A DNA stretch of 56,258 bases from Corynebacterium rhinophilum. Its GTDB lineage: Bacteria; Actinomycetota; Actinomycetes; Mycobacteriales; Mycobacteriaceae. The stretch spans positions 1 to 56,258 of the forward strand of contig NZ_JASPHQ010000017.1 in the NCBI RefSeq assembly GCF_030227225.1, given 5' to 3'. A program made the translations under genes and the position numbers. Below the pieces are notes generated by a model. The model ran no database searches. It was not told where the DNA came from and was given only the letters and a program-made list of their open reading frames with translations. Below, in pieces: positions 37,727 to 46,583 of this stretch (within the stretch, counting starts at the first letter, position 1; every line of letters begins with the position of its first letter).

Positions 37727-39814
37727 ATGACTACCGCAACTAAGCCCCAGCAGTATCAAGGGTGGGAAGGTTTTGCGCCCGGCCCTTGGACCGAGGGCAT
37801 CAATGTCCGCGATTTCATTCAGCGCAACTACACGCCTTTTAACGGCGATTCCAGCTTCCTCGCTGGACCCACCGATAAGACGCTGCGCGTGTGGGACACC
37901 CTGGAAAAGAACTACCTGTCGGTCGAGCGCGAAAAGCGCATTTATGACGTCGATACGCACACCCCGACCGATATCGATGCCTTCCCGGCTGGCTATATCT
38001 CAGAAGACGATGACGTCATCGTCGGCCTGCAAACCGATACGCCGCTCAAGCGCGCTATGATGCCGTTCGGCGGCTGGCGCATGGTCAAGCAGGCCATCGG
38101 CGAGGCGGGCAAAGAGGTAGACCCCGAGGTGGAGAAGATCTTCACCCGCTACCGCAAGACCCACAATGATGCGGTCTTCGATATCTACACCCCGCGCATT
38201 CGCGCCGCCCGTTCATCACACATCATCACCGGCTTGCCCGATGCCTATGGCCGCGGCCGCATCATCGGCGATTACCGCCGCGTGGCGCTGTACGGCGTGG
38301 ACTACCTCATCCAGGAAAAGATTAAGGCCCGCGATGCCATTGCCGATGCCGGCTTTTCCGAGCACTGGGCCCGCTACCGCGAGGAGCACTCCGAGCAGAT
38401 CAAGGCCCTGAAGAAGCTCAAGGCGATGGCCGAGTCCTACGGTTTTGACATCTCCGAGCCGGCGCGCACCGCCCACGAGGCCGTGCAGTGGACCTACTTT
38501 GGCTACCTCGCCTCCATCAAGTCGCAGGATGGTGCCGCCATGTCCATCGGCCGCCTGTCTGCGTTCTTCGACTGCTACTTCGAGCGCGACTTGGCCGCTG
38601 GCATCATCACCGAGGAGCAGGCACAGGAAATCATCGACGCGCTCGTGCTGAAGCTGCGCATCGTCCGCTTCCTGCGCACCATCGACTATGACCAGATTTT
38701 CTCCGGCGACCCGTACTGGGCCACCTGGTCCGATGCCGGCTTCGGCAGCGATGGCCGCCACATGGTCACCAAGACTTCCTTCCGCCTCCTGCAGACCCTG
38801 ATCAACCTGGGGCCATCACCGGAGCCGAATATCACCATTTTCTGGGATCCGGAGCTGCCTGCAGGCTACAAGGAATTCTGCGCGCACATCTCCATCGAAA
38901 CCTCCTCCATCCAGTACGAGTCTGACCGCCAGATTCGCGACGAGTGGGGCGATGACGCGGCGATTGCCTGCTGCGTGTCCCCGATGGAAGTGGGCAAGCA
39001 GATGCAGTTCTTCGGCGCCCGCGTCAATGCCGCCAAGGCTCTGCTCTACGCCATGAACGGCGGCCGGGATGAGGTCTCCGGCAAGCAAGTCGTCGAAGGC
39101 TATGAGCCGATTCAGGGCGATGGCCCGTTGGATTTCGACGAGGTCTGGCAAAAGTACGAGGAGATGCTGGACTGGGTGGTTGGCACCTACGTCGAGGCCC
39201 TGAACATCATCCACTACTCGCACGATAAGTACGCCTACGAGGCCGTGGAGATGGCGCTGCATGATTCCAATATCATCCGCTCCATGGGCTGCGGCATCGC
39301 GGGACTATCCATCGTTGCCGATTCGCTTTCTGCCATCAAGTACGCCAAGGTCACCCCGGTCCGCGATGGGACCGGACTGATTACGGATTACATCACTGAG
39401 GGCGAGTTCCCGTTCTACGGCAACGACGATGACCGCGCCGATGACATCGCTGCCACCATCGTGCACACCGTGATGGAAAAGATTAAGGCCATCCCGATGT
39501 ATCGCAATGCCATCCCCACCCAGTCCGTGCTGACCATTACCTCTAACGTGGTCTACGGCAAGGCAACAGGTTCCTTCCCGTCAGGCCACAAGGCCGGCAC
39601 TCCCTTCTCCCCGGGGGCTAACCCCGAAAACGGTGCGGATAACCACGGCATGGTCGCCTCCATGCTGTCGGTGGGCAAGCTGGATTACAAGGATGCCCTG
39701 GACGGCATCTCGCTGACCAATACCATCACCCCGTCCGGATTGGGCCGCACCCCAGAAGAGCGCATCACCAACCTAGTCGGCGTGCTGGATGCCGGCTTCA
39801 TCATGGAACAATAA
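37727..39814 (+). CDS. pflB: Pyruvate formate-lyase catalytic subunit lacking the glycyl-radical domain
   Basis: A 695-residue protein that would cleave pyruvate with CoA to acetyl-CoA and formate under anaerobic conditions. It is collinear with E. coli PflB (760 residues) through [19 protein letters not shown], with the catalytic Cys pair at residues 415-416, then [20 protein letters not shown] and [17 protein letters not shown]. It ends at [14 protein letters not shown] plus a few residues, where E. coli PflB continues into its roughly 60-residue glycyl-radical domain. That domain is encoded by the next gene. ATG 37727 has AAGGGA upstream; longer starts lack a ribosome-binding site. The clean stop, 23-bp spacer and new ribosome-binding site argue against a frameshift. 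Confidence 0.93.
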   Translation: MTTATKPQQYQGWEGFAPGPWTEGINVRDFIQRNYTPFNGDSSFLAGPTDKTLRVWDTLEKNYLSVEREKRIYDVDTHTPTDIDAFPAGYISEDDDVIVGLQTDTPLKRAMMPFGGWRMVKQAIGEAGKEVDPEVEKIFTRYRKTHNDAVFDIYTPRIRAARSSHIITGLPDAYGRGRIIGDYRRVALYGVDYLIQEKIKARDAIADAGFSEHWARYREEHSEQIKALKKLKAMAESYGFDISEPARTAHEAVQWTYFGYLASIKSQDGAAMSIGRLSAFFDCYFERDLAAGIITEEQAQEIIDALVLKLRIVRFLRTIDYDQIFSGDPYWATWSDAGFGSDGRHMVTKTSFRLLQTLINLGPSPEPNITIFWDPELPAGYKEFCAHISIETSSIQYESDRQIRDEWGDDAAIACCVSPMEVGKQMQFFGARVNAAKALLYAMNGGRDEVSGKQVVEGYEPIQGDGPLDFDEVWQKYEEMLDWVVGTYVEALNIIHYSHDKYAYEAVEMALHDSNIIRSMGCGIAGLSIVADSLSAIKYAKVTPVRDGTGLITDYITEGEFPFYGNDDDRADDIAATIVHTVMEKIKAIPMYRNAIPTQSVLTITSNVVYGKATGSFPSGHKAGTPFSPGANPENGADNHGMVASMLSVGKLDYKDALDGISLTNTITPSGLGRTPEERITNLVGVLDAGFIMEQ

Positions 39815-39837
39815 GAATCACGACAAGGAGAACCATT

Positions 39838-40089
39838 ATGGCAACCCCAACCTTTGCAGAACGCCTTTCAGACATGAAGGCCAGCCGCGACGAGCACAAG
39901 ATGAACTCTGGCCTGTACCACGCCAATATCAACGTGTTGGATAAGTCCACGCTGGAAGATGCCGTCGAGCACCCAGAGAAGTACCCGAACCTCACCGTTC
40001 GCGTCTCTGGCTACGCGGTCAACTTTGTCAAGCTCACCAAGGAGCAGCAGCTTGACGTCATCTCCCGCACCTTCCACCAGGGTTCATAA
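39838..40089 (+). CDS. Separate glycyl-radical subunit of pyruvate formate-lyase (GrcA/YfiD-like)
   Basis: An 83-residue protein. Residues 1-25 are a hydrophilic leader not found at this position in full-length PflB; residues about 27-83 match the PflB C-terminal domain ([21 protein letters not shown], then RVSGYAV and [14 protein letters not shown]). Gly58 in RVSGY is the radical-bearing residue. The stand-alone E. coli protein YfiD/GrcA repairs oxygen-cut PflB with the same domain, but there PflB keeps its own. Here PflB has none, so this subunit should be essential for activity. AAGGAGA lies nine bases upstream of ATG, and pflA follows after 2 bp. Confidence 0.93.
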   Translation: MATPTFAERLSDMKASRDEHKMNSGLYHANINVLDKSTLEDAVEHPEKYPNLTVRVSGYAVNFVKLTKEQQLDVISRTFHQGS

Positions 40090-40091
40090 TC

Positions 40092-40961
40092 ATGGCTGAT
40101 GGCATTACTGGTGTGGTCACCCTGTCGCCGGAATCCGGCGAGCGCGTTCGCGGTGTTGCCGCGGGCCTGGGAACCGACCACGAACTCGATGAGATTACCC
40201 GCCCCGAGCTCATGGAGGCGCGCCGCACCGGCGATATTGCCCTCGTGCACTCTTGGGAGCTGGTAACCGCCGTCGACGGCCCGGGCACCCGCATGACCAT
40301 GTTCATGTCCGGCTGCCCCCTGCGCTGCCAGTATTGCCATAACCCGGACACCATGGAGATGAAGACCGGCACCTTGGAGCGGGTCGACGATGTGGTCAAA
40401 CGTATTAAGCGCTATAAGCCCATCTTCCAAGCTTCCGGTGGCGGCCTGACCATCTCTGGTGGTGAGCCCCTCTTCCAGATTGCCTTTACTCGCCGCGTCC
40501 TCAAGGAAGTCCACGACGCCGGCATCCACACCACCATCGATACCTCCGGTTTCTTAGGCTCGCGCCTGCGCGATGAGGATCTAGACAATATCGACCTGGT
40601 GCTACTGGACGTGAAGTCGGGCGATGAGGAAACCTATCAGCGCGTAACGAGGCGGCAGTTGCAGCCCACGCTCGATTTTGGTGACCGCCTCAACGCGATA
40701 GGCAAGCCGGTGTGGATTCGCTTCGTCGTCGTACCGGGCCTGACGGATTCGGCCGAGAACGTCGAAAACGTCGCCTCCATCGTGGCGCGGTGGAAATCCA
40801 ATGTGGAGCGCGTCGAGGTCCTGCCCTTCCACAATATGGGCAAGGACAAGTGGGAGGGGCTCGATATGACCTACCACTTGGCAGATACCAAGCCACCGAA
40901 ACCGGAGGACGTGGAAAAAGTCCGCGACGTTTTCCGCGCGAAGGGCCTAGAGGTTTACTAA
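40092..40961 (+). CDS. pflA: Pyruvate formate-lyase activating enzyme (radical SAM)
   Basis: A 289-residue radical-SAM enzyme that abstracts hydrogen from the glycyl-radical Gly. The cluster motif is CPLRCQYC (Cys75, 79, 82), followed by HNPDT; GGGLTISGGEPLFQ binds SAM; LDVKSGDEETYQ and LPFHNMGKDKWE are typical of PflA. Relative to E. coli PflA it has about 40 extra residues at the N terminus. Third gene of the pfl operon, 2 bp after the glycyl-radical subunit gene. In this system it must activate a free small subunit or a two-protein complex. Confidence 0.95.
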   Translation: MADGITGVVTLSPESGERVRGVAAGLGTDHELDEITRPELMEARRTGDIALVHSWELVTAVDGPGTRMTMFMSGCPLRCQYCHNPDTMEMKTGTLERVDDVVKRIKRYKPIFQASGGGLTISGGEPLFQIAFTRRVLKEVHDAGIHTTIDTSGFLGSRLRDEDLDNIDLVLLDVKSGDEETYQRVTRRQLQPTLDFGDRLNAIGKPVWIRFVVVPGLTDSAENVENVASIVARWKSNVERVEVLPFHNMGKDKWEGLDMTYHLADTKPPKPEDVEKVRDVFRAKGLEVY

Positions 40962-40972
40962 CCTGGGTGGGC

Positions 40973-42211
40973 ATGACTCACTACCGCCGCTTCGGCCACG
41001 ATATTATTGAACACACCCTGGAAGTCCCGTGGGATTATGACAATCCGCGCGGGACTTTTGCTCTCTATGCCCGCGAAATAATCCCGCCCGGCGGCGAGGA
41101 CCTGCCGGCGCTGTTGTATCTGCAGGGTGGCCCTGGCTTTCCGGCCCCGCGGCCAGTCAAACCGACGGGGCTTATCGGCAAGGCGCTCGAGCGCTATCGC
41201 GTCATCCTCCTCGACCAGCGCGGCACGGGGCGTTCGCACCGCATCGATAGGCTGAGCCCCGCAGAAGAGCGCAGCGCAGAACACCTGGCCTTGCTGCGCC
41301 AGGACAATATCGTGCGCGATGCCGAGCGCCTGCGCGAACACCTGGGGCTGGAGACTTGGTCCCTATTTGGCCAGTCTTTTGGCGGCTTTTGCATCACTGC
41401 GTACCTATCTCAGGCGCCCGAGTCCGTCAAGCACGCGTTTTTCACCGGCGGCATCCCCACGCTGCAGGGCGCGGATCACCTTTACCGCGCGACTTTTAGC
41501 AAGCTCAAAGCCCGCCAGGAGCGTTTCTTCCGCGAGTTCCCTTGGGTGCAGCGGCGCGTCGAGGAAATCATCGCCCACCTTGATAATTCCGATGAGCGCC
41601 TGCACACCGGCGAGCGGCTGTCCTCGCTGCGCTTTCGCACCATCGGCACCGATTTGGGGCGGGGCACGGGCTTCGACGGATTGGCCTACCTCCTGGAAGA
41701 GCCCTTCCGCACCGTGCGGGGAGAGAAGGTGCTGCGGGATGATTTCCTGTGGGGCATCGGCGAGCGCGTGAGCTTTGCGGAGGCGCCGCTTTATGCGGCT
41801 ATCCACGAGTCCATTTATGCCGGCAGCGGCGGGCAGGCGGCGACGCAGTGGTCGGCGCACCGCGTGCGGGAGGAGTTCCCGGAATTTGCCGAGTCCGGCA
41901 CCTGGCTGACCGGTGAGCACATTTTCCCGTGGCAGTTTGATGAGGATCCGGCGCTGCAGGCCTTCAAGGAGGGAGCGCAGGGGCTGGCGGAGCGGGAATT
42001 TACGGCGCCTTATGCGCTTGCCGATGCCCCCACCTCCGCCGCCGCCATCTACCTCGACGATATCTTCGTTCCGCTGGAGGAATCCTTGGCCACCGCGGCA
42101 CATTTGGGCGATGTGCGCCCGTGGGTGACGAATGAGTACCAGCACAATGGCATCGGCGAGAACGGCGCGGAGGTGATGGGCAAGCTCTTTGCGCTTATCG
42201 ATGACCACTAG
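40973..42211 (+). CDS. Alpha/beta-hydrolase, prolyl aminopeptidase-like (S33)
   Basis: A 412-residue protein. LQGGPGFPAP is the HGGPG-type oxyanion motif of proline iminopeptidases, LDQRGTGRS follows, and GQSFGG contains the nucleophile Ser. The C-terminal His is probably in NEYQHNG near residue 395. It would release N-terminal proline or another residue from peptides. ATG 40973 follows GGGTGG and begins 11 bp after pflA, so it may be read through from the pfl operon, although no functional link is apparent. Confidence 0.82.
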   Translation: MTHYRRFGHDIIEHTLEVPWDYDNPRGTFALYAREIIPPGGEDLPALLYLQGGPGFPAPRPVKPTGLIGKALERYRVILLDQRGTGRSHRIDRLSPAEERSAEHLALLRQDNIVRDAERLREHLGLETWSLFGQSFGGFCITAYLSQAPESVKHAFFTGGIPTLQGADHLYRATFSKLKARQERFFREFPWVQRRVEEIIAHLDNSDERLHTGERLSSLRFRTIGTDLGRGTGFDGLAYLLEEPFRTVRGEKVLRDDFLWGIGERVSFAEAPLYAAIHESIYAGSGGQAATQWSAHRVREEFPEFAESGTWLTGEHIFPWQFDEDPALQAFKEGAQGLAEREFTAPYALADAPTSAAAIYLDDIFVPLEESLATAAHLGDVRPWVTNEYQHNGIGENGAEVMGKLFALIDDH

Positions 42212-42267
42212 CGAATGCTTTCTGCCTGTGCGAAAATTAATTTCACACTCGTAGTTAGGGAGAGGGA

Positions 42268-43173
42268 ATGTTTAGCTTAATCATCATCGGAATCATCATC
42301 TTGCTGGTTCTCGCCACCGTATTTGATGGCTACTACATCGTGCGTACCCGCGAGGCGGCCATCTTGGAACGGTTGGGTAAATTCCAGACAGTCGCCCACG
42401 CGGGGTTGCACTTCAAGATGCCTTGGATTGACCGCGTGCGCGATAAGATTTCGCTGCAGGTGCGCCAACTGGACGTAATGGTGGAAACCAAGACGAAGGA
42501 CAATGTCTTCGTCCAAATTCCGGTCGCGGTGCAGTACGAGGTGGTAGAAGGCCGCGAACGCGAGGCCTTTTATATGCTCTCCAACCACGAGCAGCAGATC
42601 GTGGCCTATGTGCAAGATAATGTGCGCTCGTCGGTGGCGAATATGGGCTTGGACGAGTCCTTTTCCTCTAAGGACACCATCGCGCAGAACGTGGCGGCCT
42701 CACTGCGGGATAATATGGCCGAATACGGCTGGAACTTCGTCAATACGCTAGTGACCGATATCCGCCCGGATTCCCGGGTGCGCGAGTCCATGAACTCCAT
42801 TAACGCGGCGCAGCGCGAGCGCGAGGCGGCCATCGCCCAGGCGGAGGCGGAAAAGATCCGCGTGGTCAAAGAAGCCGAGGGTGCTGCAGAAGCGAAGAAG
42901 CTGCAGGGTAGGGGCGTTGCAGAGCAGCGCAAGGAGATCGTCGAGGGCATCGCTCAGCAATACGAGCTACTACGCGATGCCGGGGTGCAGGAATCTCCCG
43001 AGGTCCTCATGCTGGTGTCGCAGTACCTTGACGCGATGGTGGATGTCTCGAATAACGGCCAAGCCTCCGTGCTCTACATGCCGTCCAACCCGCAGGGAAT
43101 GGGCGATCTGTTCAGCGGCATGCGTGACGTGCTGATGGCGGACCGCGCGCTGGATGAGTCCGCCGGGCATTAA
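42268..43173 (+). CDS. SPFH/band 7 (stomatin-like) membrane protein
   Basis: A 301-residue protein: one N-terminal membrane helix (residues 3-20), an SPFH domain (EAAILERLGKFQTV through the VTDIRPDSRVRESMNSI region) and a charged coiled-coil stretch (AQREREAAIAQAEAEKIR) promoting oligomers. Such proteins organise membrane microdomains and often control proteases. No NfeD partner is adjacent. The ATG follows GGGAGAGGG. Convergent with the POT transporter gene, 4 bp apart. Confidence 0.92.
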   Translation: MFSLIIIGIIILLVLATVFDGYYIVRTREAAILERLGKFQTVAHAGLHFKMPWIDRVRDKISLQVRQLDVMVETKTKDNVFVQIPVAVQYEVVEGREREAFYMLSNHEQQIVAYVQDNVRSSVANMGLDESFSSKDTIAQNVAASLRDNMAEYGWNFVNTLVTDIRPDSRVRESMNSINAAQREREAAIAQAEAEKIRVVKEAEGAAEAKKLQGRGVAEQRKEIVEGIAQQYELLRDAGVQESPEVLMLVSQYLDAMVDVSNNGQASVLYMPSNPQGMGDLFSGMRDVLMADRALDESAGH

Positions 43174-43177
43174 GGGC

Positions 43178-44572
43178 CTACCTGCGCCGCAGGAGGAGCA
43201 TTAGCCCCAAGATGATGGGGACGCCGCCCATGATGAGGAGGTAGGTCGTTTCGGCGGATGCCGAGGTGGGATCGTACAGCTGCGACATCGATCCGGCCAG
43301 CGAGGTGCCTATGGCCATGGTGAGGAAGTACAGCGCGGAAAAGCGGGTGGCATAGGCCCGCGGTGCGTGGGCGGCGGATGCGGCCATGCCCACTGGGCCG
43401 ATGAAGAGCTCACCGAGTGACATCAAAAAGATGGTGCCCGCTAGTACCAAAAACGGCGTGGAATTTTCTCCGCCGCCCACGAATGGCAGCAGGAGGAACA
43501 TGCCGGCACCGGCGAAGATGATGCCGCACCCCATGAGCGCGCGCCGCGAGTTGGCCCAGCGCGTCATGCCCGCGGCCAAGGGCAGCGAGAGCAGCAGGAT
43601 AAATAGCGGGTTGAGCGATTGCGTCCAAGCCGGTGGGATCTCGAATCCGCCGATGGTGCGGTTGAGGCGCTGATCCGAATAGACCGCAAGCACGCCGTAG
43701 ATTTGTGGTTGCAGGGTCCAGTAGGCTGTCGAGCAGGCGAAGAGCGGAATGAAATCCAGGATGCGGCGCCGCTCATCCGCGGTGACCTGCGGGGATCGCA
43801 GCATGCTGGCAAAAAGCCTGGCCGCGGCCGCTACCGTGGCGATAAGAAGCAGCACGGTCAGCGTGCCTGGGGAGACGGTGATGACGAGCAGCACGCCGGC
43901 TACAAGCGCCGCCAGCGCGATCAGCCCCGCCTTACCCGGGGCCTGGGTGGGGTGTGGTGGGCGCGACGGAACGTCTATCTTTTTCCGCAGTGCGCCGTAG
44001 GTGGCGCAGCCGCAGCACATGAGCACCGCTGCGGCGAAGAATCCGGCGTGGTAGCCGTATTCCTCGGCCAGCCACCCAGTGAGCATGGGGCCAAAGAGCG
44101 CGCCGACATTGATGCCGAGGTAGAAAATCTGGAAGGCCCCGTCGCGCGCGCCGGCCTCGGCGGGAAAAGCGGCGCCCAGAATCGTAATCGCGGCGGTCTT
44201 GAGCAGCCCCGAGCCGAGAGCGAGCGGCAAAAGCCCGATGATGAGCCCCGCCGTGCCGGGGACGAGCGAGAGGGCAAAGTGCCCGCACACCAACAGCCCG
44301 GCGCCGGTAAGTAGGGTGCGCTTGGCGCCCAAGAGCCGGTCGCTAACCCAGCCGCCCACAAACGTAAAGAGGTAGAGCAGGCTGCCGTACGCGCCGACGA
44401 GCGCGGTGGCCTGCGTTTGCTCCATGCCGAGCCCGCCGGAGGTGGAGTAGAGGTAGTACGCGAGGATGGCTTGCATGCCATAAAAGCTGAAGCGCTCCCA
44501 CATTTCGATGCCCGCAATTGCCGGCAAAACCACGGGTAAGCGGCGAATTGAACGCCGTTCAAGAACTTTCAT
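43178..44572 (-). CDS. POT/PTR2-family proton-dependent peptide transporter
   Basis: A 464-residue MFS protein with about twelve to fourteen helices. PTR2 features are SFYGMQAILAYYL in helix 1 with the ExxER-like EMWERFSFYG, LFTFVGGWVSDRLLGAKRT, and FYLGINVGALFGP. It would import di- and tripeptides. ATG 44572 has no ribosome-binding site, but TATAGT on the minus strand (44585-44580) places the transcription start at or next to the ATG, so the mRNA is probably leaderless. A BioQ-like palindrome lies in codons 4-9, suggesting co-regulation with bioA. Confidence 0.9.
   Translation of the reverse strand: MKVLERRSIRRLPVVLPAIAGIEMWERFSFYGMQAILAYYLYSTSGGLGMEQTQATALVGAYGSLLYLFTFVGGWVSDRLLGAKRTLLTGAGLLVCGHFALSLVPGTAGLIIGLLPLALGSGLLKTAAITILGAAFPAEAGARDGAFQIFYLGINVGALFGPMLTGWLAEEYGYHAGFFAAAVLMCCGCATYGALRKKIDVPSRPPHPTQAPGKAGLIALAALVAGVLLVITVSPGTLTVLLLIATVAAAARLFASMLRSPQVTADERRRILDFIPLFACSTAYWTLQPQIYGVLAVYSDQRLNRTIGGFEIPPAWTQSLNPLFILLLSLPLAAGMTRWANSRRALMGCGIIFAGAGMFLLLPFVGGGENSTPFLVLAGTIFLMSLGELFIGPVGMAASAAHAPRAYATRFSALYFLTMAIGTSLAGSMSQLYDPTSASAETTYLLIMGGVPIILGLMLLLRRR
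44548..44562. promoter_or_regulatory. BioQ-like operator between bioA and the POT transporter
   Basis: TTGAAC-GCC-GTTCAA is a perfect inverted repeat that fits the remembered C. glutamicum BioQ motif TGAAC-N3-GTTAC. It lies 20-34 bp upstream of the bioA -10 and within the first codons of the divergent transporter gene, so one bound dimer could block both. Confidence 0.6.
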
Positions 44573-44579
44573 AAAAAGG

Positions 44580-44587
44580 ACTATAGC
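44580..44587. promoter_or_regulatory. Overlapping divergent -10 elements for bioA and the POT transporter
   Basis: ACTATAGC carries TATAGC on the plus strand (44582-44587) and TATAGT on the minus strand (44585-44580). Each is about seven bases from a start codon (GTG 44596 and ATG 44572), which predicts two leaderless, mutually exclusive transcripts. Confidence 0.5.
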
Positions 44588-44595
44588 GGCCGAGA

Positions 44596-45888
44596 GTGTG
44601 TGCTAGATCTAATTTGGTGGATATTTCTACTAAAGACATAGCGACAATCGATGCCCACCACATCTGGCACCCCTACGCCGAACCCGGCGCGCCCACGCGC
44701 GTGGTCGAGTCTGCCGCGGGCGTCCACCTCACGCTTGCCGATGGCACCCAGCTCATCGACGCCATGTCCTCCTGGTGGGCCGCCGCCCATGGCCACAGCC
44801 ACCCGCGGCTTACCGCCGCTGCCAAGGAACAGATCGACCGCATGAGCCACGTGATGTTCGGCGGGCTTACGCACGAACCGGCTGCGCGGCTGACGGCCAA
44901 TCTCATGGAGCTCACGCGCCACGACTTCGCGCAGGTCTTTTATGCGGATTCGGGATCGGTCTCGGTGGAGGTCGCCATCAAGATGGCCCTGCAATACCAG
45001 CAGGGGATCGGCCACCCAGAGCGCACGAAGATGTTGACGTGGCGCTCGGGCTATCACGGCGATACGTTTGCCGCGATGAGCGTGTGCGATCCCGATGGCG
45101 GCATGCACTCGATGTGGACCGGCACCCTGGCGCAGCAGATTTTCGCCCCGGCACCGCCCACGCGCGGGGCGAGCGAGAAGATGCGCGCGGATTACCTGCG
45201 GGAGTTGGAAGGCTGCATTACGAACGAGGTCGCGGCCTTGATCATCGAGCCCGTCGTCCAAGGCGCCGGCGGCATGCGTTTCCACGATCACGAGTTGGTG
45301 CGCGGGGCGCGCGAAATCTGTGACCGCCACGGAATCGTCCTGATCGCGGATGAAATCGCCACGGGATTTGGCCGCACCGGGGAGCTTTTTACCACCCAGG
45401 CGGCCGGTGTGGTTCCGGATATCATGTGCGTGGGCAAGGCAATGACCGGTGGATTCATGACGATGGCGGCCACGCTTGCTACCGCCCGCGTTGCCGAGGG
45501 CATGCACCCGCGCGCGCTGATGCACGGCCCTACTTTTATGGCCAACCCCCTGGCCTGCACGGTATCGGCCGAGGCTACCGCCATGATCCTGGAAGGAACG
45601 TGGCGGGGGCAGGTTGGGAGCATCGAGAAGCAGTTGTGTACGGGGCTTGCCGGGCTGGAGGATGAGCCGGGCGTGGCAGACGTGCGCGTGCTGGGCGCTA
45701 TTGGCGTGGTGGAGATGGAGCGCGATGTCGATATGGCAGGCGCCACGGATGCGGCGATGGAGCAGGGCGTGTGGCTGCGCCCGTTTGGCCGCCTCATCTA
45801 CACCATGCCGCCGTTTATCAGCACCGAGGACGAGGTCGCGCAGATTTGCCGCGGGGTGCGCGCGGCGGTGGTAGGAGGAAAGCGATGA
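44596..45888 (+). CDS. bioA: Adenosylmethionine--8-amino-7-oxononanoate aminotransferase
   Basis: A 430-residue PLP enzyme of biotin synthesis making DAPA from KAPA. HIWHPY near the N terminus, SSWWAAAHGHSHP, DEIATGFGRTG (PLP Asp) and VGKAMTGGF (Schiff-base Lys) are diagnostic. GTG 44596 fits a leaderless transcript; GTG 44617 is an in-frame alternative. It overlaps bioD by 4 bp (ATGA). A BioQ-like palindrome lies upstream. Confidence 0.95.
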   Translation: MCARSNLVDISTKDIATIDAHHIWHPYAEPGAPTRVVESAAGVHLTLADGTQLIDAMSSWWAAAHGHSHPRLTAAAKEQIDRMSHVMFGGLTHEPAARLTANLMELTRHDFAQVFYADSGSVSVEVAIKMALQYQQGIGHPERTKMLTWRSGYHGDTFAAMSVCDPDGGMHSMWTGTLAQQIFAPAPPTRGASEKMRADYLRELEGCITNEVAALIIEPVVQGAGGMRFHDHELVRGAREICDRHGIVLIADEIATGFGRTGELFTTQAAGVVPDIMCVGKAMTGGFMTMAATLATARVAEGMHPRALMHGPTFMANPLACTVSAEATAMILEGTWRGQVGSIEKQLCTGLAGLEDEPGVADVRVLGAIGVVEMERDVDMAGATDAAMEQGVWLRPFGRLIYTMPPFISTEDEVAQICRGVRAAVVGGKR

Positions 45889-46559
45889 TTATCTTTGTCA
45901 CCGGCACCAATACCGACGTGGGAAAGACGGTGGCCACGGCGGCGCTCGCCAGCGCCTTTGCCCAGAGCGGGCGCGAGGTCGTCTATGCCAAGCCCCTGCA
46001 GACCGGCGAGTCGGACAAGAGCGGCGATGCGGCGACGGTGCGGGACCTGGCCGGGGTCGAGATCACGGAGATGGCGCGCTTTCCCGAACCGCTAGCACCG
46101 AACCTCTCGGCGCGCCGGGCGGGCATGACTCCGCCGAGCAAAGAGGAGCTCCGGGACTGGATCGCAGGGTTGGACTCACCAGGCCGTGTGGTGCTGGTGG
46201 AAGGCGCCGGCGGGCTGCTGGTGCGTTTGGCAGACGACTACACGCTTGCCGATGTCGCCACCAACCTCCTCATCGTCACCTCCCTCGGCCTCGGCAGCCT
46301 CAACGCCGCCGAGCTCACCGTCCGCGAGGCGCAGCGGCGCGGGATTAACGTGATGGGGCTTATCGGCGGCAGTTTGCCCGAGAAGCCGGACTTGGCGACG
46401 AGGCTGAACGTGGACGAGCTTCCAGCGGTCACGGACTGCCGGTTGTGGGGCAGCGTGCCAGAGGGCGCCGGAGCGCTGGGCCGGGAGGACTTCACCCTGA
46501 TGGCTGGGGCGCACTTTCCCGCTGATATGTGCGCGGAGTTGCTTGCGCACGCCGAGTAG
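45885..46559 (+). CDS. bioD: Dethiobiotin synthetase
   Basis: A 224-residue ATP-dependent carboxylase that closes the ureido ring of dethiobiotin. The P-loop GTNTDVGKT is at residues 6-14; KPLQTG, VEGAGGLLV and the GLIGGSLP region follow. AGGAGG precedes the ATG, which overlaps bioA's TGA. The stop TAG is the left end of a hairpin that also contains the stop of the convergent HNH gene. bioB is not in the window. Confidence 0.95.
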   Translation: MIIFVTGTNTDVGKTVATAALASAFAQSGREVVYAKPLQTGESDKSGDAATVRDLAGVEITEMARFPEPLAPNLSARRAGMTPPSKEELRDWIAGLDSPGRVVLVEGAGGLLVRLADDYTLADVATNLLIVTSLGLGSLNAAELTVREAQRRGINVMGLIGGSLPEKPDLATRLNVDELPAVTDCRLWGSVPEGAGALGREDFTLMAGAHFPADMCAELLAHAE

Positions 46560-46583
46560 CGCTACCTCGGTGAGGCAGCGCTA
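46557..46583. terminator. Hairpin containing both stop codons of the convergent bioD and HNH genes
   Basis: TAGCGCT (46557-46563) and AGCGCTA (46577-46583) pair perfectly, with CCTC/GAGG extending the stem past one mismatch and a GGT loop. The left TAG is the bioD stop; the right CTA is the HNH stop read on the minus strand. There is no T run, so termination is uncertain. Confidence 0.65.

Noticed and set aside
39800..39850. Frameshift or nonsense mutation breaking a normal pflB
   Set aside because: The break falls exactly at a domain border; there is a clean stop, a 23-bp spacer, a good ribosome-binding site, a new ATG and an added N-terminal leader, and both parts are well conserved, so this is not decay.
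44581..45525. Antisense reading frame over bioA
   Set aside because: A shadow of the conserved bioA frame with no motif and no plausible start context.
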